Shown here piece after piece: positions 24,466-33,220 of a stretch of DNA of 35,319 bases (position 1 is its first letter; every line of letters begins with the position of its first letter). The stretch spans positions 1 to 35,319 of the forward strand of contig JAFWZS010000061.1 of NCBI GenBank assembly GCA_017522205.1, in the 5' to 3' direction. The position numbers were made by a program, and so were the translations under genes. The notes under the pieces were generated by a model. That model was not told the origin of the DNA. It made no database searches and saw only the letters and a list, made by a program, of their open reading frames with translations. The stretch comes from Clostridia bacterium (GTDB lineage Bacteria; Bacillota; Clostridia; Oscillospirales; Acutalibacteraceae).

Positions 24466-24495
24466 TTGACCTTTAAGTCTTCTCTGTGATAGAAT
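24466..24495 (+). promoter_or_regulatory. Promoter of the pyr operon
   Basis: TTGACC (24466-24471), 18 bases, TAGAAT (24490-24495). The leader to the pyrC ATG is only about 45 bases, too short for the PyrR-binding antiterminator and terminator array of Bacillus pyr operons. None of those structures was seen. Confidence 0.6.
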
Positions 24496-24545
24496 GATTT
24501 GAAAAGAAAAGCAGAGCTACATTGTTATGTTTAAGGAGGATTACC

Positions 24546-25787
24546 ATGGCTTTTACTGTAAAAGGAAAACAGCTTTTTAAGAACGGTTCTCTTTCCTCTC
24601 TGTCATTGTTTATAGACCACGGTATCGTTGTTTCCGGAATTCCGGAGAATGGCGGTACTGTTATTTTTTCTGATTCTTATATTTTACCGGGTTTTGCAGA
24701 TGTTCATGTTCATTTGCGAGAGCCGGGTTTTTCATATAAGGAGACAATCAAAACGGGAACACTTGCTTCTGCTCACGGAGGATACACAGCCGTTTGCAGT
24801 ATGCCTAACCTTAACCCCGTACCTGACAGCGTGGAGAACCTTCAGAAGCAGCTTGATATAATCGAAAAAGATGCAGCAATTGCCGTTTATCCCTACGGCT
24901 CAATTACCGTAGGACAAATGGGCGAGGAACTTTCCGATATGGAAGGTATGAGTGAAAATGTAATAGCCTTCTCTGACGACGGTAGAGGCGTGCAGAGCGA
25001 CGAGCTTATGGAAAAGGCTATGCTTAAAGCAAAATCTCTCGGTAAAATGATTGTTGCGCACTGTGAAGTAAATGAGCTTCTTAATGGCGGTTACATACAC
25101 GACGGTGAATATGCTAAAGCTCACGGCCACAGAGGCATCTGCTCAGAAAGCGAATGGAAGCAGATTGAAAGAGATATCACTCTTGCCGAGAAAACAGGCT
25201 GTGCATATCACGTGTGCCATATTTCAACCAAAGAAAGCGTTGAACTTATCCGTCAGGCTAAAAAACGAGGTGTGGATATAACCTGCGAAACAGGACCGCA
25301 TTACCTTGTTCTTTCAGATAAAGACCTTAAGGAAGAGGGAAGATTCAAAATGAATCCGCCCCTTCGCTCAGAAGAGGACAGACTCGCTCTTATTGAGGGT
25401 ATCAAGGACGGCACAATTGATATGATTGCAACTGACCACGCACCTCACAGTGCTGAGGAAAAGGGCAAGGGTCTCGAAAAGAGTGCCATGGGTATTGTCG
25501 GTATCGAAACTGCATTCCCTGTGCTTTATACTGAGCTTGTACTTAAGGGCGTAATTTCCCTGGAAAAGCTCATTGAGCTTCTCAGCATAAACCCGAAAAA
25601 GCGCTTCGGTATAAAGGGCGGCACGGATGATGGCCAGCAGGCAGATTTCTGCGTAGTTGACCTTGATACTGAATACGAAATCAGAAGTGAAGATTTTTAC
25701 TCAATGGGTAAGGCAACTCCCTTTGAGGGAATGAAAGTAAAAGGAAAGATTCTTCACACCTACATAAAGGGTGAAAAGATATTCTGA
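24546..25787 (+). CDS. pyrC: Dihydroorotase
   Basis: Cyclises carbamoyl-aspartate to dihydroorotate. The 413-residue product is the class I (PyrC/AllB-like) amidohydrolase. Zinc ligands are in DVHVHLREPG, and FSDDGRG, HCHISTKE-like (VCHISTKES) and IATDHAPHS carry the remaining catalytic residues. It is first in the pyr operon. The ATG at 24546 follows TAAGGAGGATTACC, one of the best ribosome sites in the window. The gap to pyrK is 15 bases. Allantoinase is excluded by the operon context. Confidence 0.95.
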   Translation: MAFTVKGKQLFKNGSLSSLSLFIDHGIVVSGIPENGGTVIFSDSYILPGFADVHVHLREPGFSYKETIKTGTLASAHGGYTAVCSMPNLNPVPDSVENLQKQLDIIEKDAAIAVYPYGSITVGQMGEELSDMEGMSENVIAFSDDGRGVQSDELMEKAMLKAKSLGKMIVAHCEVNELLNGGYIHDGEYAKAHGHRGICSESEWKQIERDITLAEKTGCAYHVCHISTKESVELIRQAKKRGVDITCETGPHYLVLSDKDLKEEGRFKMNPPLRSEEDRLALIEGIKDGTIDMIATDHAPHSAEEKGKGLEKSAMGIVGIETAFPVLYTELVLKGVISLEKLIELLSINPKKRFGIKGGTDDGQQADFCVVDLDTEYEIRSEDFYSMGKATPFEGMKVKGKILHTYIKGEKIF

Positions 25788-25802
25788 GAAAGGAAGAGTA
25801 AA

Positions 25803-26534
25803 GTGAAACAGGGTATTTACAAAGTGCTCTCAAATGAAAAACTAACTGAAACCGTTTACAAAATGGTTATTGAGGGTGACACAAGTGACCTTACAAAGCC
25901 CGGTCAGTTTATCAACTTTACAGTTGAGGGCTGTTACCTCAGAAGACCGATTTCAGTCTGCGATTGGGACGAAAGCACCATAACTGTTATTTATAAAGTA
26001 GTAGGTGAGGGCACCGAAAAAATGAAAGCTTGGAAAGAGGGCTATGAGTGCGATGTGCTCGTCGGTCTCGGAAACGGCTTTGATGTAAGCCTCTCAGGAA
26101 ACGAGCCTCTTCTTATCGGCGGAGGTGTAGGTGTTCCTCCTATGTACGGTCTTTGCAAAAGACTTATCGCTGAGGGCAAAAAGGTTAAGGTAATCCTCGG
26201 CTTCAACACAAAGGACGAAATCTTCTACGAGGAAGAATTCAAAGCGCTTGGTGCTGAAACAACCGTTACAACAGTTGACGGCTCACACGGTGTAAAAGGC
26301 TTTGTAACTGATGCAATGAAGGATATGAGCTACTCATATTTCTACACCTGCGGCCCAATGCCTATGTTCAAGGCAATTGAAAAAACTGCAGTAGGAAGCG
26401 GTGAATACAGCTTCGAGGAAAGAATGGGCTGCGGCTTCGGTGCTTGTATGGGGTGCAGCTGCAAAACAAAGTACGGCAACAAGAGAATCTGTAAGGATGG
26501 TCCGGTACTTAAAAGGGAGGAGATTATATGGTAA
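25803..26534 (+). CDS. pyrK: Dihydroorotate dehydrogenase electron-transfer subunit
   Basis: FAD and 2Fe-2S subunit that passes electrons from the PyrD type 1B catalytic subunit to NAD. It has 243 residues. An N-terminal flavin domain contains RRPISVCDWDE, the NAD-binding stretch is LLIGGGVGVPPMY, and the C-terminal cluster motif is GCGFGACMGCSCKTK with a further Cys in KRICKDGP. These give the C-x4-C-x2-C-xn-C ligand set. The start is a GTG behind AAAGGAAGAGTAAA. The end overlaps the pyrD start by 7 bases, fitting tight co-expression of the two subunits. Confidence 0.95.
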   Translation: MKQGIYKVLSNEKLTETVYKMVIEGDTSDLTKPGQFINFTVEGCYLRRPISVCDWDESTITVIYKVVGEGTEKMKAWKEGYECDVLVGLGNGFDVSLSGNEPLLIGGGVGVPPMYGLCKRLIAEGKKVKVILGFNTKDEIFYEEEFKALGAETTVTTVDGSHGVKGFVTDAMKDMSYSYFYTCGPMPMFKAIEKTAVGSGEYSFEERMGCGFGACMGCSCKTKYGNKRICKDGPVLKREEIIW

Positions 26535-27439
26535 ACACAAAAGTAAATCTCTGTGGTTTAGAACTTGACAATCCCGTAATCCCCGCAAGTGGAACATTCG
26601 GCTTCGGCTATGAGTTTGCTGAGCTTTACGATATCAACTGCCTCGGCAGCTTCTCCTTCAAGGGCACAACTCTTGAGTCAAGATTCGGTAACCCCACACC
26701 GAGAATTGCAGAATGTACAAGCGGTATGATTAACTCCGTAGGGCTTCAGAATCCCGGTGTATACGACGTAATTGCAAATGAGCTTCCCAAGCTTAAAAAG
26801 GTTTTCGATAAAAAGGTTATTGCCAACATCGGCGGCTTCAGCGTTGAAGAGTACGTAAAATGCTCTGAGCTTCTCGACAAGGAAGACCAGGTAGGTATTC
26901 TCGAAATCAACATCAGCTGTCCAAATGTTCACGCAGGCGGTACAAACTTCGGTACTTCTCCTGAGGGTGCAAAAGAAGTTATCAAGGCAGTTAAGGCAGT
27001 TACAACAAAGCCTGTAATTGCAAAACTTACTCCCAACGTTACGGACATAACAGAAATAGCTCTCGCTTGCGAAGAAGCAGGCGCAGACGGCTTAAGCCTT
27101 ATAAACACTCTCTTTGGTATGAGAATTGACCTTAAAACAAAAAAGCCCGTTATTGCAAACAAAATGGGCGGTTTCTCAGGCCCTGCAATCTTCCCCGTTG
27201 CTCTGAGAGCTGTTTATCAGGTATATGACAAGGTAAAAATTCCCGTTGTAGGAATCGGCGGTGTTTCGTCAGCCAAGGACGTAATTGAAATGATGCTTGC
27301 AGGAGCCTGTGCTGTTCAGGTAGGTGCTGCAAACCTCGTAAATCCTTATGCTTGCCGTGACATCATAAACGAGCTTCCTGCAGTGATGGAACAATATAAA
27401 ATCACAGACTTAAAAGAAATTATCGGAGGTGCTCACTAA
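26528..27439 (+). CDS. pyrD: Dihydroorotate dehydrogenase, catalytic subunit (type 1B)
   Basis: Oxidises dihydroorotate to orotate with FMN and works with PyrK as a heterotetramer using NAD. The 303-residue barrel begins [32 protein letters not shown] holds the catalytic cysteine at residue 131, which marks class 1; presence of pyrK marks 1[19 protein letters not shown] is the FMN phosphate-binding end. The ribosome site AAGGGAGGAGATTAT lies inside the end of pyrK. The stop overlaps the pyrF start (TAATG). Confidence 0.96.
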   Translation: MVNTKVNLCGLELDNPVIPASGTFGFGYEFAELYDINCLGSFSFKGTTLESRFGNPTPRIAECTSGMINSVGLQNPGVYDVIANELPKLKKVFDKKVIANIGGFSVEEYVKCSELLDKEDQVGILEINISCPNVHAGGTNFGTSPEGAKEVIKAVKAVTTKPVIAKLTPNVTDITEIALACEEAGADGLSLINTLFGMRIDLKTKKPVIANKMGGFSGPAIFPVALRAVYQVYDKVKIPVVGIGGVSSAKDVIEMMLAGACAVQVGAANLVNPYACRDIINELPAVMEQYKITDLKEIIGGAH

Positions 27440-28137
27440 TGGGTAGAGACGTTATTATCGCTTGTGACTTCAGCAGTAAAGAGGCTGTTCTTAACTTCCT
27501 CGATAAGTTCACAGGCAGAAAACCTTTTGTTAAAATCGGTATGGAGCTTTTCTATGCTGAAGGTCCTTCAATCGTAAAGGAAATCAAAGAAAGAGGTCAC
27601 AAGATTTTCCTTGACCTCAAGCTTCACGACATTCCCAACACAGTAAAAAAATCAATGGCTGTTCTTTCAAATCTCGATGTTGACATCTGCAATCTTCACG
27701 CTGCAGGCACAAAGAGAATGATGACTGCTGCCCTTGAAGGTCTTACAAGACCCGACGGCACAAGACCTCTTCTTATTGCCGTAACTCAGCTCACATCAAC
27801 TGACCAGGAAAGCATGGAAAACGACCTTCTTATCAAAGAGCCTATTGACAAGGTTGTTATGCATTACGCTAAGAATGCCGCTGATGCAGGTCTTGACGGT
27901 GTTGTTTGCTCACCCCTTGAAGCTCAGAAGGTACACGAAACCTGCGGCAAGGACTTCCTTACAATTACACCCGGTGTGCGTTTTGCAGACGGTGACATCG
28001 GCGACCAGAAGAGAGTTATGACTCCTGCAGAAGCTAACAGAATCGGTTCAGACTATATTGTTGTAGGCAGACCTATTACTGCAGCTGAAGACCCCGTAGC
28101 AGCATACGAAAGATGCATAGCTGAATTCGTTGGCTAA
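27439..28137 (+). CDS. pyrF: Orotidine 5'-phosphate decarboxylase
   Basis: Final step of UMP synthesis. The 232-residue barrel has the catalytic motif [17 protein letters not shown], with the Lys-Asp pair, and the phosphate-binding end TPGVRF followed by [14 protein letters not shown]. This is the 1 (E. coli/Bacillus-like) subfamily. The ATG overlaps the pyrD stop, and GGAGGTGCTCACTA precedes it. A gap of 41 bases separates it from pyrE, without a hairpin. Confidence 0.96.
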   Translation: MGRDVIIACDFSSKEAVLNFLDKFTGRKPFVKIGMELFYAEGPSIVKEIKERGHKIFLDLKLHDIPNTVKKSMAVLSNLDVDICNLHAAGTKRMMTAALEGLTRPDGTRPLLIAVTQLTSTDQESMENDLLIKEPIDKVVMHYAKNAADAGLDGVVCSPLEAQKVHETCGKDFLTITPGVRFADGDIGDQKRVMTPAEANRIGSDYIVVGRPITAAEDPVAAYERCIAEFVG

Positions 28138-28178
28138 AAACTCAAACAGTAATAAATAACAGAAAGGATAGATAAACT

Positions 28179-28817
28179 ATGGAAAAACTTATTGCAAAAG
28201 ACTTACTATCAATTTCGGCGGTATTTCTCCGTCCCGAACAGCCCTTTACCTGGGCAAGCGGCATCAAAAGCCCAATTTACTGCGACAACAGACTTACTCT
28301 CACATCACCCACAGTAAGAAACGATGTGGAAACAGGTCTCGCTAAAACAATTCTCAAGTACTATCCTGACTGTGAGGTAATTATGGGTACTTCAACTGCA
28401 GGTATCGCTCACGCAGCTATCGTAGCTCACATTCTCGGACTTCCTATGGGTTATGTCCGTTCAGGTCACAAGGACCACGGCAGAGGCAACCAGATTGAAG
28501 GTAAACTTGAAAAAGGTCAGAAGGTAGTAGTTGTTGAGGACCTTATTTCAACTGCAGGCAGTTGTATTGAAGTTGTTGAGGTTCTCCGTGAAGCAGGTGC
28601 TGAGGTTCTCGGTATTGCAAGTATTTTCACATACGGTATGAAGAAGGGTCTTGACAGACTTGCAGCTGCAAACGTAATCAATTACAGCCTTTCAAATCTT
28701 GATGCAGTTGCAGAGGTTGCTGCTGAAGAAGGATACATCAAACAAGAGGATATCGCTCGTCTGCTTAAGTTCAGAGATAACCCCTCAGATGAAAGCTGGA
28801 TCGGAGGCAACGCATGA
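28179..28817 (+). CDS. pyrE: Orotate phosphoribosyltransferase
   Basis: Joins orotate to PRPP to give OMP. The 212-residue product contains [16 protein letters not shown], the typical OPRT N-terminal substrate loop, then [19 protein letters not shown] with the catalytic flexible loop, and the PRPP motif [13 protein letters not shown]. The ATG follows GAAAGGATAGATAAACT. The stop overlaps the next start in ATGA, so pyrE and pyrB are translationally coupled. Confidence 0.95.
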   Translation: MEKLIAKDLLSISAVFLRPEQPFTWASGIKSPIYCDNRLTLTSPTVRNDVETGLAKTILKYYPDCEVIMGTSTAGIAHAAIVAHILGLPMGYVRSGHKDHGRGNQIEGKLEKGQKVVVVEDLISTAGSCIEVVEVLREAGAEVLGIASIFTYGMKKGLDRLAAANVINYSLSNLDAVAEVAAEEGYIKQEDIARLLKFRDNPSDESWIGGNA

Positions 28818-29734
28818 GAAGTTTAATAAGTATTCTCGACCTTTCAGTTGAGGAAATTGCAGAATTACTTGAGGTTGCAGAGGATATAATCGCAAACCCC
28901 AAAAAGTACAGCGAAATCTGCCACGGCAAAAAGCTTGCTACACTCTTCTTTGAGCCCTCAACAAGAACAAGACTCAGCTTTGAAGCTGCTATGATGGAGC
29001 TTGGCGGTAACTGTCTCGGCTTTTCAGAGGCTCAGTCATCATCAGCATCAAAGGGTGAAACAGTTGCAGATACAACAAGAGTTGTAAGCTGCTATGCTGA
29101 TATTATCGCTATGCGTCATCCTAAAGAGGGTGCACCTCTTGTAGCTTCAATGTACTCAACCGTTCCCGTAATCAACGCAGGTGACGGCGGACATAACCAC
29201 CCAACACAAACACTCACCGACCTTCTCACAATCAAGAGAAAAAAGGGTAAGCTTACAGATTTCACAATCGGCTTCTGCGGTGACCTTAAATTCGGCAGAA
29301 CAGTTCACTCACTTATTCAGGCTCTTTCACGTTATGAAAACGTTAAGGTTGTTCTTATTTCACCTGATGAGCTTAAGCTTCCTTCATACATCAAAAAGGA
29401 TGTTCTTCAGAAAAATAACATCGAATACGTTCAGACAGACAACCTTGAAAAGGTTCTTCCCGAACTTGATGTTCTCTATATGACAAGAGTTCAGAAGGAA
29501 CGTTTCCTCAGTGAAGAGGAATATATAAGACTCCGTGACAGTTATATTCTTACAAAGGCAAAGCTGAAGAACGCAAAGGAAGACCTTTCAATTCTTCATC
29601 CGCTGCCAAGAGTTAATGAAATTTCAACAGATGTTGACTCTGACAGCAGAGCCTGCTACTTTGAACAGGTGCTTAACGGCAAATATGTGAGAATGGCTCT
29701 CATTCTTAAACTTCTTGAAATTACAGTTGACTGA
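28814..29734 (+). CDS. pyrB: Aspartate carbamoyltransferase catalytic subunit
   Basis: Condenses carbamoyl phosphate with aspartate, the committed step of pyrimidine synthesis. The 306-residue protein has the carbamoyl-phosphate motif [16 protein letters not shown] at about 47-62, and then [22 protein letters not shown] lies near the C-terminus. Length and the adjacent pyrI indicate the regulated, PyrI-containing holoenzyme class. GGAGGCAACGC lies before the ATG inside pyrE. Confidence 0.96.
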   Translation: MRSLISILDLSVEEIAELLEVAEDIIANPKKYSEICHGKKLATLFFEPSTRTRLSFEAAMMELGGNCLGFSEAQSSSASKGETVADTTRVVSCYADIIAMRHPKEGAPLVASMYSTVPVINAGDGGHNHPTQTLTDLLTIKRKKGKLTDFTIGFCGDLKFGRTVHSLIQALSRYENVKVVLISPDELKLPSYIKKDVLQKNNIEYVQTDNLEKVLPELDVLYMTRVQKERFLSEEEYIRLRDSYILTKAKLKNAKEDLSILHPLPRVNEISTDVDSDSRACYFEQVLNGKYVRMALILKLLEITVD

Positions 29735-29750
29735 GAAAGGAAGGTTAGTT

Positions 29751-30164
29751 ATGCACATAGACTCAATTAAAGAGGGTATTGTCCTCGACCATATCACAGC
29801 AGGTAATGCAATGAAAATCTATAACCTTCTCGGTCTTGATAAGCTTGAATGCACAGTTGCAATTATCAAGAATGTTCCCAGCAAGAAGGTTGGCAAAAAA
29901 GACATCATCAAAATCGACAGTAACTTTGACGTGAATCTTGAAATTCTCGGCTATGTTGATCCGGGCACAACAATTGACATCATTCACGACAGCAAGCTTG
30001 TCGAAAAGAAGCATGTTGACCTGCCGGATACTCTTCACGGAGTAATCAAGTGCAAGAATCCGCGCTGCATTACTTCTGTTGAGTCCAATCTTGAACAGGT
30101 ATTTACTCTCACGGACAGAGATAATAAGGTTTACCGCTGCATTTACTGCGAAGCAAAAGCGTAA
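29751..30164 (+). CDS. pyrI: Aspartate carbamoyltransferase regulatory subunit
   Basis: Nucleotide-binding allosteric subunit of ATCase. The 137-residue product has the N-terminal effector domain (SIKEGIVLDHITAGNAMKIY) and a C-terminal zinc domain. The four ligands are CKNPRC and, 24 residues on, CIYC; this C-x4-C and C-x2-C set binds the catalytic trimers. It is somewhat shorter than the enterobacterial protein of about 153. The ATG at 29751 is chosen because GAAAGGAAGGTTAGTT precedes it; a longer frame would overlap pyrB. It is the last gene of the operon, followed by a strong terminator. Feedback control of ATCase by nucleotides is the known role. Confidence 0.95.
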   Translation: MHIDSIKEGIVLDHITAGNAMKIYNLLGLDKLECTVAIIKNVPSKKVGKKDIIKIDSNFDVNLEILGYVDPGTTIDIIHDSKLVEKKHVDLPDTLHGVIKCKNPRCITSVESNLEQVFTLTDRDNKVYRCIYCEAKA

Positions 30165-30185
30165 AAGAGCACAAAAATTCCACTT

Positions 30186-30214
30186 TCGGATGGCTTTGCC
30201 ATCCGATTTTTTTT
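30186..30214 (+). terminator. Terminator of the pyr operon
   Basis: A perfect 9-bp stem TCGGATGGC (30186-30194 with 30198-30206), a 3-base TTT loop and eight T. It is the most canonical terminator in the window, 22 bases after the pyrI stop. Confidence 0.93.
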
Positions 30215-30224
30215 CTTCAAAATC

Positions 30225-30253
30225 TTGTAAAGTTATTTGCTTTATTGTATAAT
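30225..30253 (+). promoter_or_regulatory. Promoter of the acyltransferase gene
   Basis: TTGTAA (30225-30230), 17 bases, TATAAT (30248-30253), just after the pyr terminator and about 40 bases before the acyltransferase ATG. Confidence 0.65.
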
Positions 30254-30293
30254 TATTTTAATTGTACATTCTCATGACGAGGAGGGGATTGTA

Positions 30294-31565
30294 ATGAGAA
30301 AAAATTCCTTTGATTGGTTCAGGCTTGACAATGCCGCTAAGATTTTTCCCGGACAGAACAGCAACACATGGTCCAACATATACAGAATGTCAATAAGATT
30401 AAAGGAAGAAGTGGACAAGGATACTTTGCAGAAAGCTCTTGAGAACACACTCGTACGTATTCCGTCGTTTAACGTCAGAATCAGAAAAGGCTTTTTCTGG
30501 CACTATTTTGAGCGCAATCCTAATACTCCTACAGTTCTGCCTGATATAAAGAATCCCTGCTACAGAATCAAATTCCGTGAAAATAACAGCTTCCTTTTCA
30601 GAGTGTATTATCTCGGTAAAAATATTTCCGTAGACGTGTATCACGCTCTTTGTGACGGCTACGGTGCCGCTGTGTTCATTTCAACACTTACGGGTGAATA
30701 TCTCCGCCTTAAAGGTGAAAAGGTTGAATATAACGACTTTGTGCTGAATGTAAATGATAAGCCCAAAAAAGAGGAGCTTGAAGATTCATATCTCAAATAT
30801 GCAAACTCAAAAGTCAAATATAACAGACGTGATAAATTCGTTTATCACGCAAAGGGCTTAAAAGTACCTAAGCATATGAATAACTTTACCTCAGGTACAA
30901 TGTCTTTTAAAGAGCTTCACGCACTTTCAAAAAGCTACGGTGTAACGGTAACGGAATTTCTCGCAACCCTGCTTCTTGACATTCATTATCAAAAGCAGAA
31001 AAGAGAAAACAAAAAGCAGAAAGAAGTTTCGGTGCAGATTCCCGTAAATCTCAGAAAAGCTTTTCCATCAAAAACTCTCAGAAACTTTGTTCTTTGCCTG
31101 AGAGTAAAAATCGATCCCAACTTAGGTGAGTATACATTTGAAGAGCTTCTGAGAACCGTTTCTCTTCAGCTTAGACTTGCGAATGACCCAAAGCTTACCA
31201 ACTCGATGATGACCCAGAATCTCAAGCTTGAACGAAATCCCGTAATGAAGTTTCTGCCCTTACCGATTAAAGATCTGGGTATTGCAATTTCATTTATTAT
31301 TACGGGTGAACAGACAACAACAAGCCTTCTTTCAAATATCGGTCCTGTGCCATTGCCACCGTCAGTAGGTGAAAAGGTTGAAAAAATTACTCTCTTTACC
31401 GGTGCGGGTAAGCTCAACGGTGCAAGGTGCGGCGTAATATCCCACGGTGACGTGCTTGTGTTTACCTTCTCAAACTGTTACGAGGACAGAGATATTGAGA
31501 GAGAGTTTTACACAAGGCTAGTTAAAATGGGTGTTCATGTGAAAATCGAAAGTAACAGAGAATAA
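30294..31565 (+). CDS. Condensation-domain/alcohol-acyltransferase-like protein
   Basis: A 423-residue protein of the chloramphenicol-acetyltransferase/condensation-domain superfamily. The catalytic pattern HxxxDG appears as YHALCDGYG (His117, Asp121, Gly122), in the usual place about a quarter to a third of the way in. A second-half segment around KTLRNFVLC and SNIGPVPLPP resembles the bridging region of such enzymes (SNxG). No carrier-protein or adenylation domain is present, so it is a free-standing acyltransferase of unknown donor and acceptor, possibly an alcohol or lipid acyltransferase. No signal peptide. The ATG at 30294 follows ACGAGGAGGGGATTGTA; an upstream extension of the frame is rejected. 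A small zinc-ribbon gene follows after 15 bases. Confidence 0.8.
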   Translation: MRKNSFDWFRLDNAAKIFPGQNSNTWSNIYRMSIRLKEEVDKDTLQKALENTLVRIPSFNVRIRKGFFWHYFERNPNTPTVLPDIKNPCYRIKFRENNSFLFRVYYLGKNISVDVYHALCDGYGAAVFISTLTGEYLRLKGEKVEYNDFVLNVNDKPKKEELEDSYLKYANSKVKYNRRDKFVYHAKGLKVPKHMNNFTSGTMSFKELHALSKSYGVTVTEFLATLLLDIHYQKQKRENKKQKEVSVQIPVNLRKAFPSKTLRNFVLCLRVKIDPNLGEYTFEELLRTVSLQLRLANDPKLTNSMMTQNLKLERNPVMKFLPLPIKDLGIAISFIITGEQTTTSLLSNIGPVPLPPSVGEKVEKITLFTGAGKLNGARCGVISHGDVLVFTFSNCYEDRDIEREFYTRLVKMGVHVKIESNRE

Positions 31566-31580
31566 AGTGGGAGGAAAAAT

Positions 31581-31841
31581 ATGTCATATTGTGTAAATTG
31601 CGGAGTTGAACTTGACAGCACAGCAAAAAAATGTGCCCTTTGTGAAACTCCTGTTATTAATCCGAATATACCTGAAGAAGTAAAAAAAGAGCCTGCCTTT
31701 TCAAGTGAAGTTTTTGAAATTTCCGAAGGTAAAAAGAAAAAGTTTTTTGCTGCTCTTGCCTCTACAATTATTGCAATTCCCCCGATTGTATGCCTTCTCA
31801 TAAATGCGTTTATTTACATAATCATTTTTGTCAAGGGGTAA
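31581..31841 (+). CDS. Small zinc-ribbon membrane protein
   Basis: An 86-residue protein. The N-terminus MSYCVNCGVELDSTAKKCALC is a zinc ribbon (Cys4, Cys7, Cys18, Cys21). An acidic/basic linker and KKKK then precede one long hydrophobic stretch (about 52-84) that ends the protein within or just after the membrane. I recall longer zinc-ribbon/multi-helix proteins (about 200 residues, DUF6320-like) next to such acyltransferases in Clostridia. If that is right, this one is a shortened version. No continuation in another frame was found after 31841. The ribosome site is GGGAGGAAAAAT. Probably co-transcribed with the acyltransferase. Function unknown. Confidence 0.75.
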   Translation: MSYCVNCGVELDSTAKKCALCETPVINPNIPEEVKKEPAFSSEVFEISEGKKKKFFAALASTIIAIPPIVCLLINAFIYIIIFVKG

Positions 31842-31935
31842 ATGAGTATTTTCAAAAAAATCCAACAAATTGCACTCCATATTTATTGTTTTTCAAGTAT
31901 TATTGAATTATTACATTCTTCCTTGCACAAATAAT

Positions 31936-31968
31936 CCCCGTTGTTGCAGTACACCTGCTTCAACGAGG
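31936..31968. terminator. Imperfect hairpin between convergent units
   Basis: 14-base arms (31936-31949 with 31955-31968) with three mismatches and a 5-base loop lie in the 178-base gap between the zinc-ribbon gene and the minus-strand exported-protein gene. There is a T/A-rich run on the plus side but no clean U-tract, so this is a possible bidirectional terminator. Nothing else was seen in the gap. Confidence 0.4.
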
Positions 31969-32019
31969 TTAAAATATTATTCTTCTTTCTACAGCTTAAT
32001 AAAGTAAGTTGTTCATATT

Positions 32020-32991
32020 TCACCAAACAAGATTTACACTGTGTAGTGAGCAGTATTCGTCGTTATCTTCGGCAATAAATTCGGCATTTTCGCAATTCTT
32101 TCCGATTACATCGGCAATTGAACCTTCCTCGTTTTCCTGAAGAACAATCACATACTCCGTACCCTCTGGTACAGCGAGTTTTTCAGGTACATTTTCGGGT
32201 TTGAAGTTTTCCTCTTTAATCGCTTTATTGTCATCGTTCATAAATACAAATTCAATATTAGAAGGTACATAAACAGGAATATAGTTGATCGTTACCTTTG
32301 ACTGATACACTATTTCCTCACCGTTATCATTGACGGTAATTTTATCACTTAGTGTCTGACTTCCGCTTGAAGTCCCATCAATTGAACCCTTGTCACCCGA
32401 AACGGCATAACCCATACCCTCAACGCAGTAAATATCCCCGTCGCTTTCCTGATAAACGGGATTCATGTAGAAAACAGTACCCCATTTTTCATAGGAGTAA
32501 TAAACATCGGCTGTCAGTTCGATTTCCTGTGCTCCGTTATCCGTGTGGTGAATCTTCGATTTTACATTTGAAATTCCGCCCTCAGAGCAAAGACAGGTGT
32601 AGCTTTCCTCGGTCTCGGTTGAGGGTATTTTTGCATCGAAAATCCAAAATCCGTCTATGTCATCAAAGACATATTCCTTGTGAGTTATTTTTTCTCCGTC
32701 TTCGTTTATATCCTCTTTTATAACCTGTCGAGCATAGATTTTGTTATTATAATTCTGCTTATCTTCAATGTTTACAGTATGATTTTCGTCTTCGACAATA
32801 CTGTCTATGTTTTCATTAAAATATGCTTCCATATCAAAAGTGTTCAGACCTTCCGTTGTGATAACCGTGCCGATAAGTCTGTCACCGAGAATGCTTTTGT
32901 TTTCACCTTCAGGCTTTTTCAGCTGAGGGCCACTGAGAGCTGCCACAACTATGCACAAAACCATAAGCAATGTAACAACTTTAATCTTCAT
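32020..32991 (-). CDS. Exported protein of unknown function in the XRE-linked operon
   Basis: A 323-residue protein with a short basic start and one hydrophobic segment (MKIKVVTLLMVLCIVVAAL), either a signal peptide or an uncleaved anchor. There is no lipobox cysteine. The rest is a polar, acidic domain rich in beta-prone segments: DRLIGTVITTEGLNTFDMEA near residue 32, a middle region with AVSGDKGSIDGTSSGSQTLS, and a cysteine-containing C-terminus. Proteins beginning DRLIGxxxTxExLxxFDxEaY look familiar from gut Firmicutes, but I know no assigned function. The ATG at 32991 has GGAAGGTGAAGAAA upstream. It overlaps the regulator gene by 11 bases, so the two are translationally coupled. Confidence 0.78.
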   Translation of the reverse strand: MKIKVVTLLMVLCIVVAALSGPQLKKPEGENKSILGDRLIGTVITTEGLNTFDMEAYFNENIDSIVEDENHTVNIEDKQNYNNKIYARQVIKEDINEDGEKITHKEYVFDDIDGFWIFDAKIPSTETEESYTCLCSEGGISNVKSKIHHTDNGAQEIELTADVYYSYEKWGTVFYMNPVYQESDGDIYCVEGMGYAVSGDKGSIDGTSSGSQTLSDKITVNDNGEEIVYQSKVTINYIPVYVPSNIEFVFMNDDNKAIKEENFKPENVPEKLAVPEGTEYVIVLQENEEGSIADVIGKNCENAEFIAEDNDEYCSLHSVNLVW

Positions 32992-33211
32992 TTTCTTCAC
33001 CTTCCAATTCTCCGTCAAATTTAAGTATATCGCCTACATCACATTCTAAGTAGTAACAGATTTTATTAATCGTTGAAAAACGTACACCTTTGGCTTTTCC
33101 GCTTCTGAGAATGGAAAGATTTGCCTCGGTAATACCGACAAGCGCACACAATTCCTTCGAGGTCATTTCCTTTTTCTTCAGTACATCTTCAAGATAAACT
33201 TTTATTGCCAT
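32981..33211 (-). CDS. Small XRE-type transcriptional regulator
   Basis: A 76-residue Cro/CI-like DNA-binding protein (YozG/HTH_26-like). The helix-turn-helix spans about residues 17-36 (TSKELCALVGITEANLSILR), followed by GKAKGVRFSTINKICYYLECDVGDILKF, the standard end of this fold, and then an acidic tail. There is no separate sensor domain. The ATG follows ATGAGGTGAGAGT, 9 bases after the stop of the membrane-protein gene. The natural inference is that it binds the two matching palindromes in the operon promoter (34155-34175 and 34199-34219) and regulates its own unit, with the membrane neighbour as partner or target. Confidence 0.88.
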   Translation of the reverse strand: MAIKVYLEDVLKKKEMTSKELCALVGITEANLSILRSGKAKGVRFSTINKICYYLECDVGDILKFDGELEGEENED

Positions 33212-33220
33212 ACTCTCACC

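Noticed and set aside
24496..24545. PyrR-binding attenuator in the pyr leader
   Set aside because: The leader is too short and shows no competing hairpins or terminator before pyrC.
31842..31930. Frameshifted remainder of the zinc-ribbon protein
   Set aside because: None of the forward frames after the stop at 31841 continues with hydrophobic helices, so I treat the 86-residue product as it stands.
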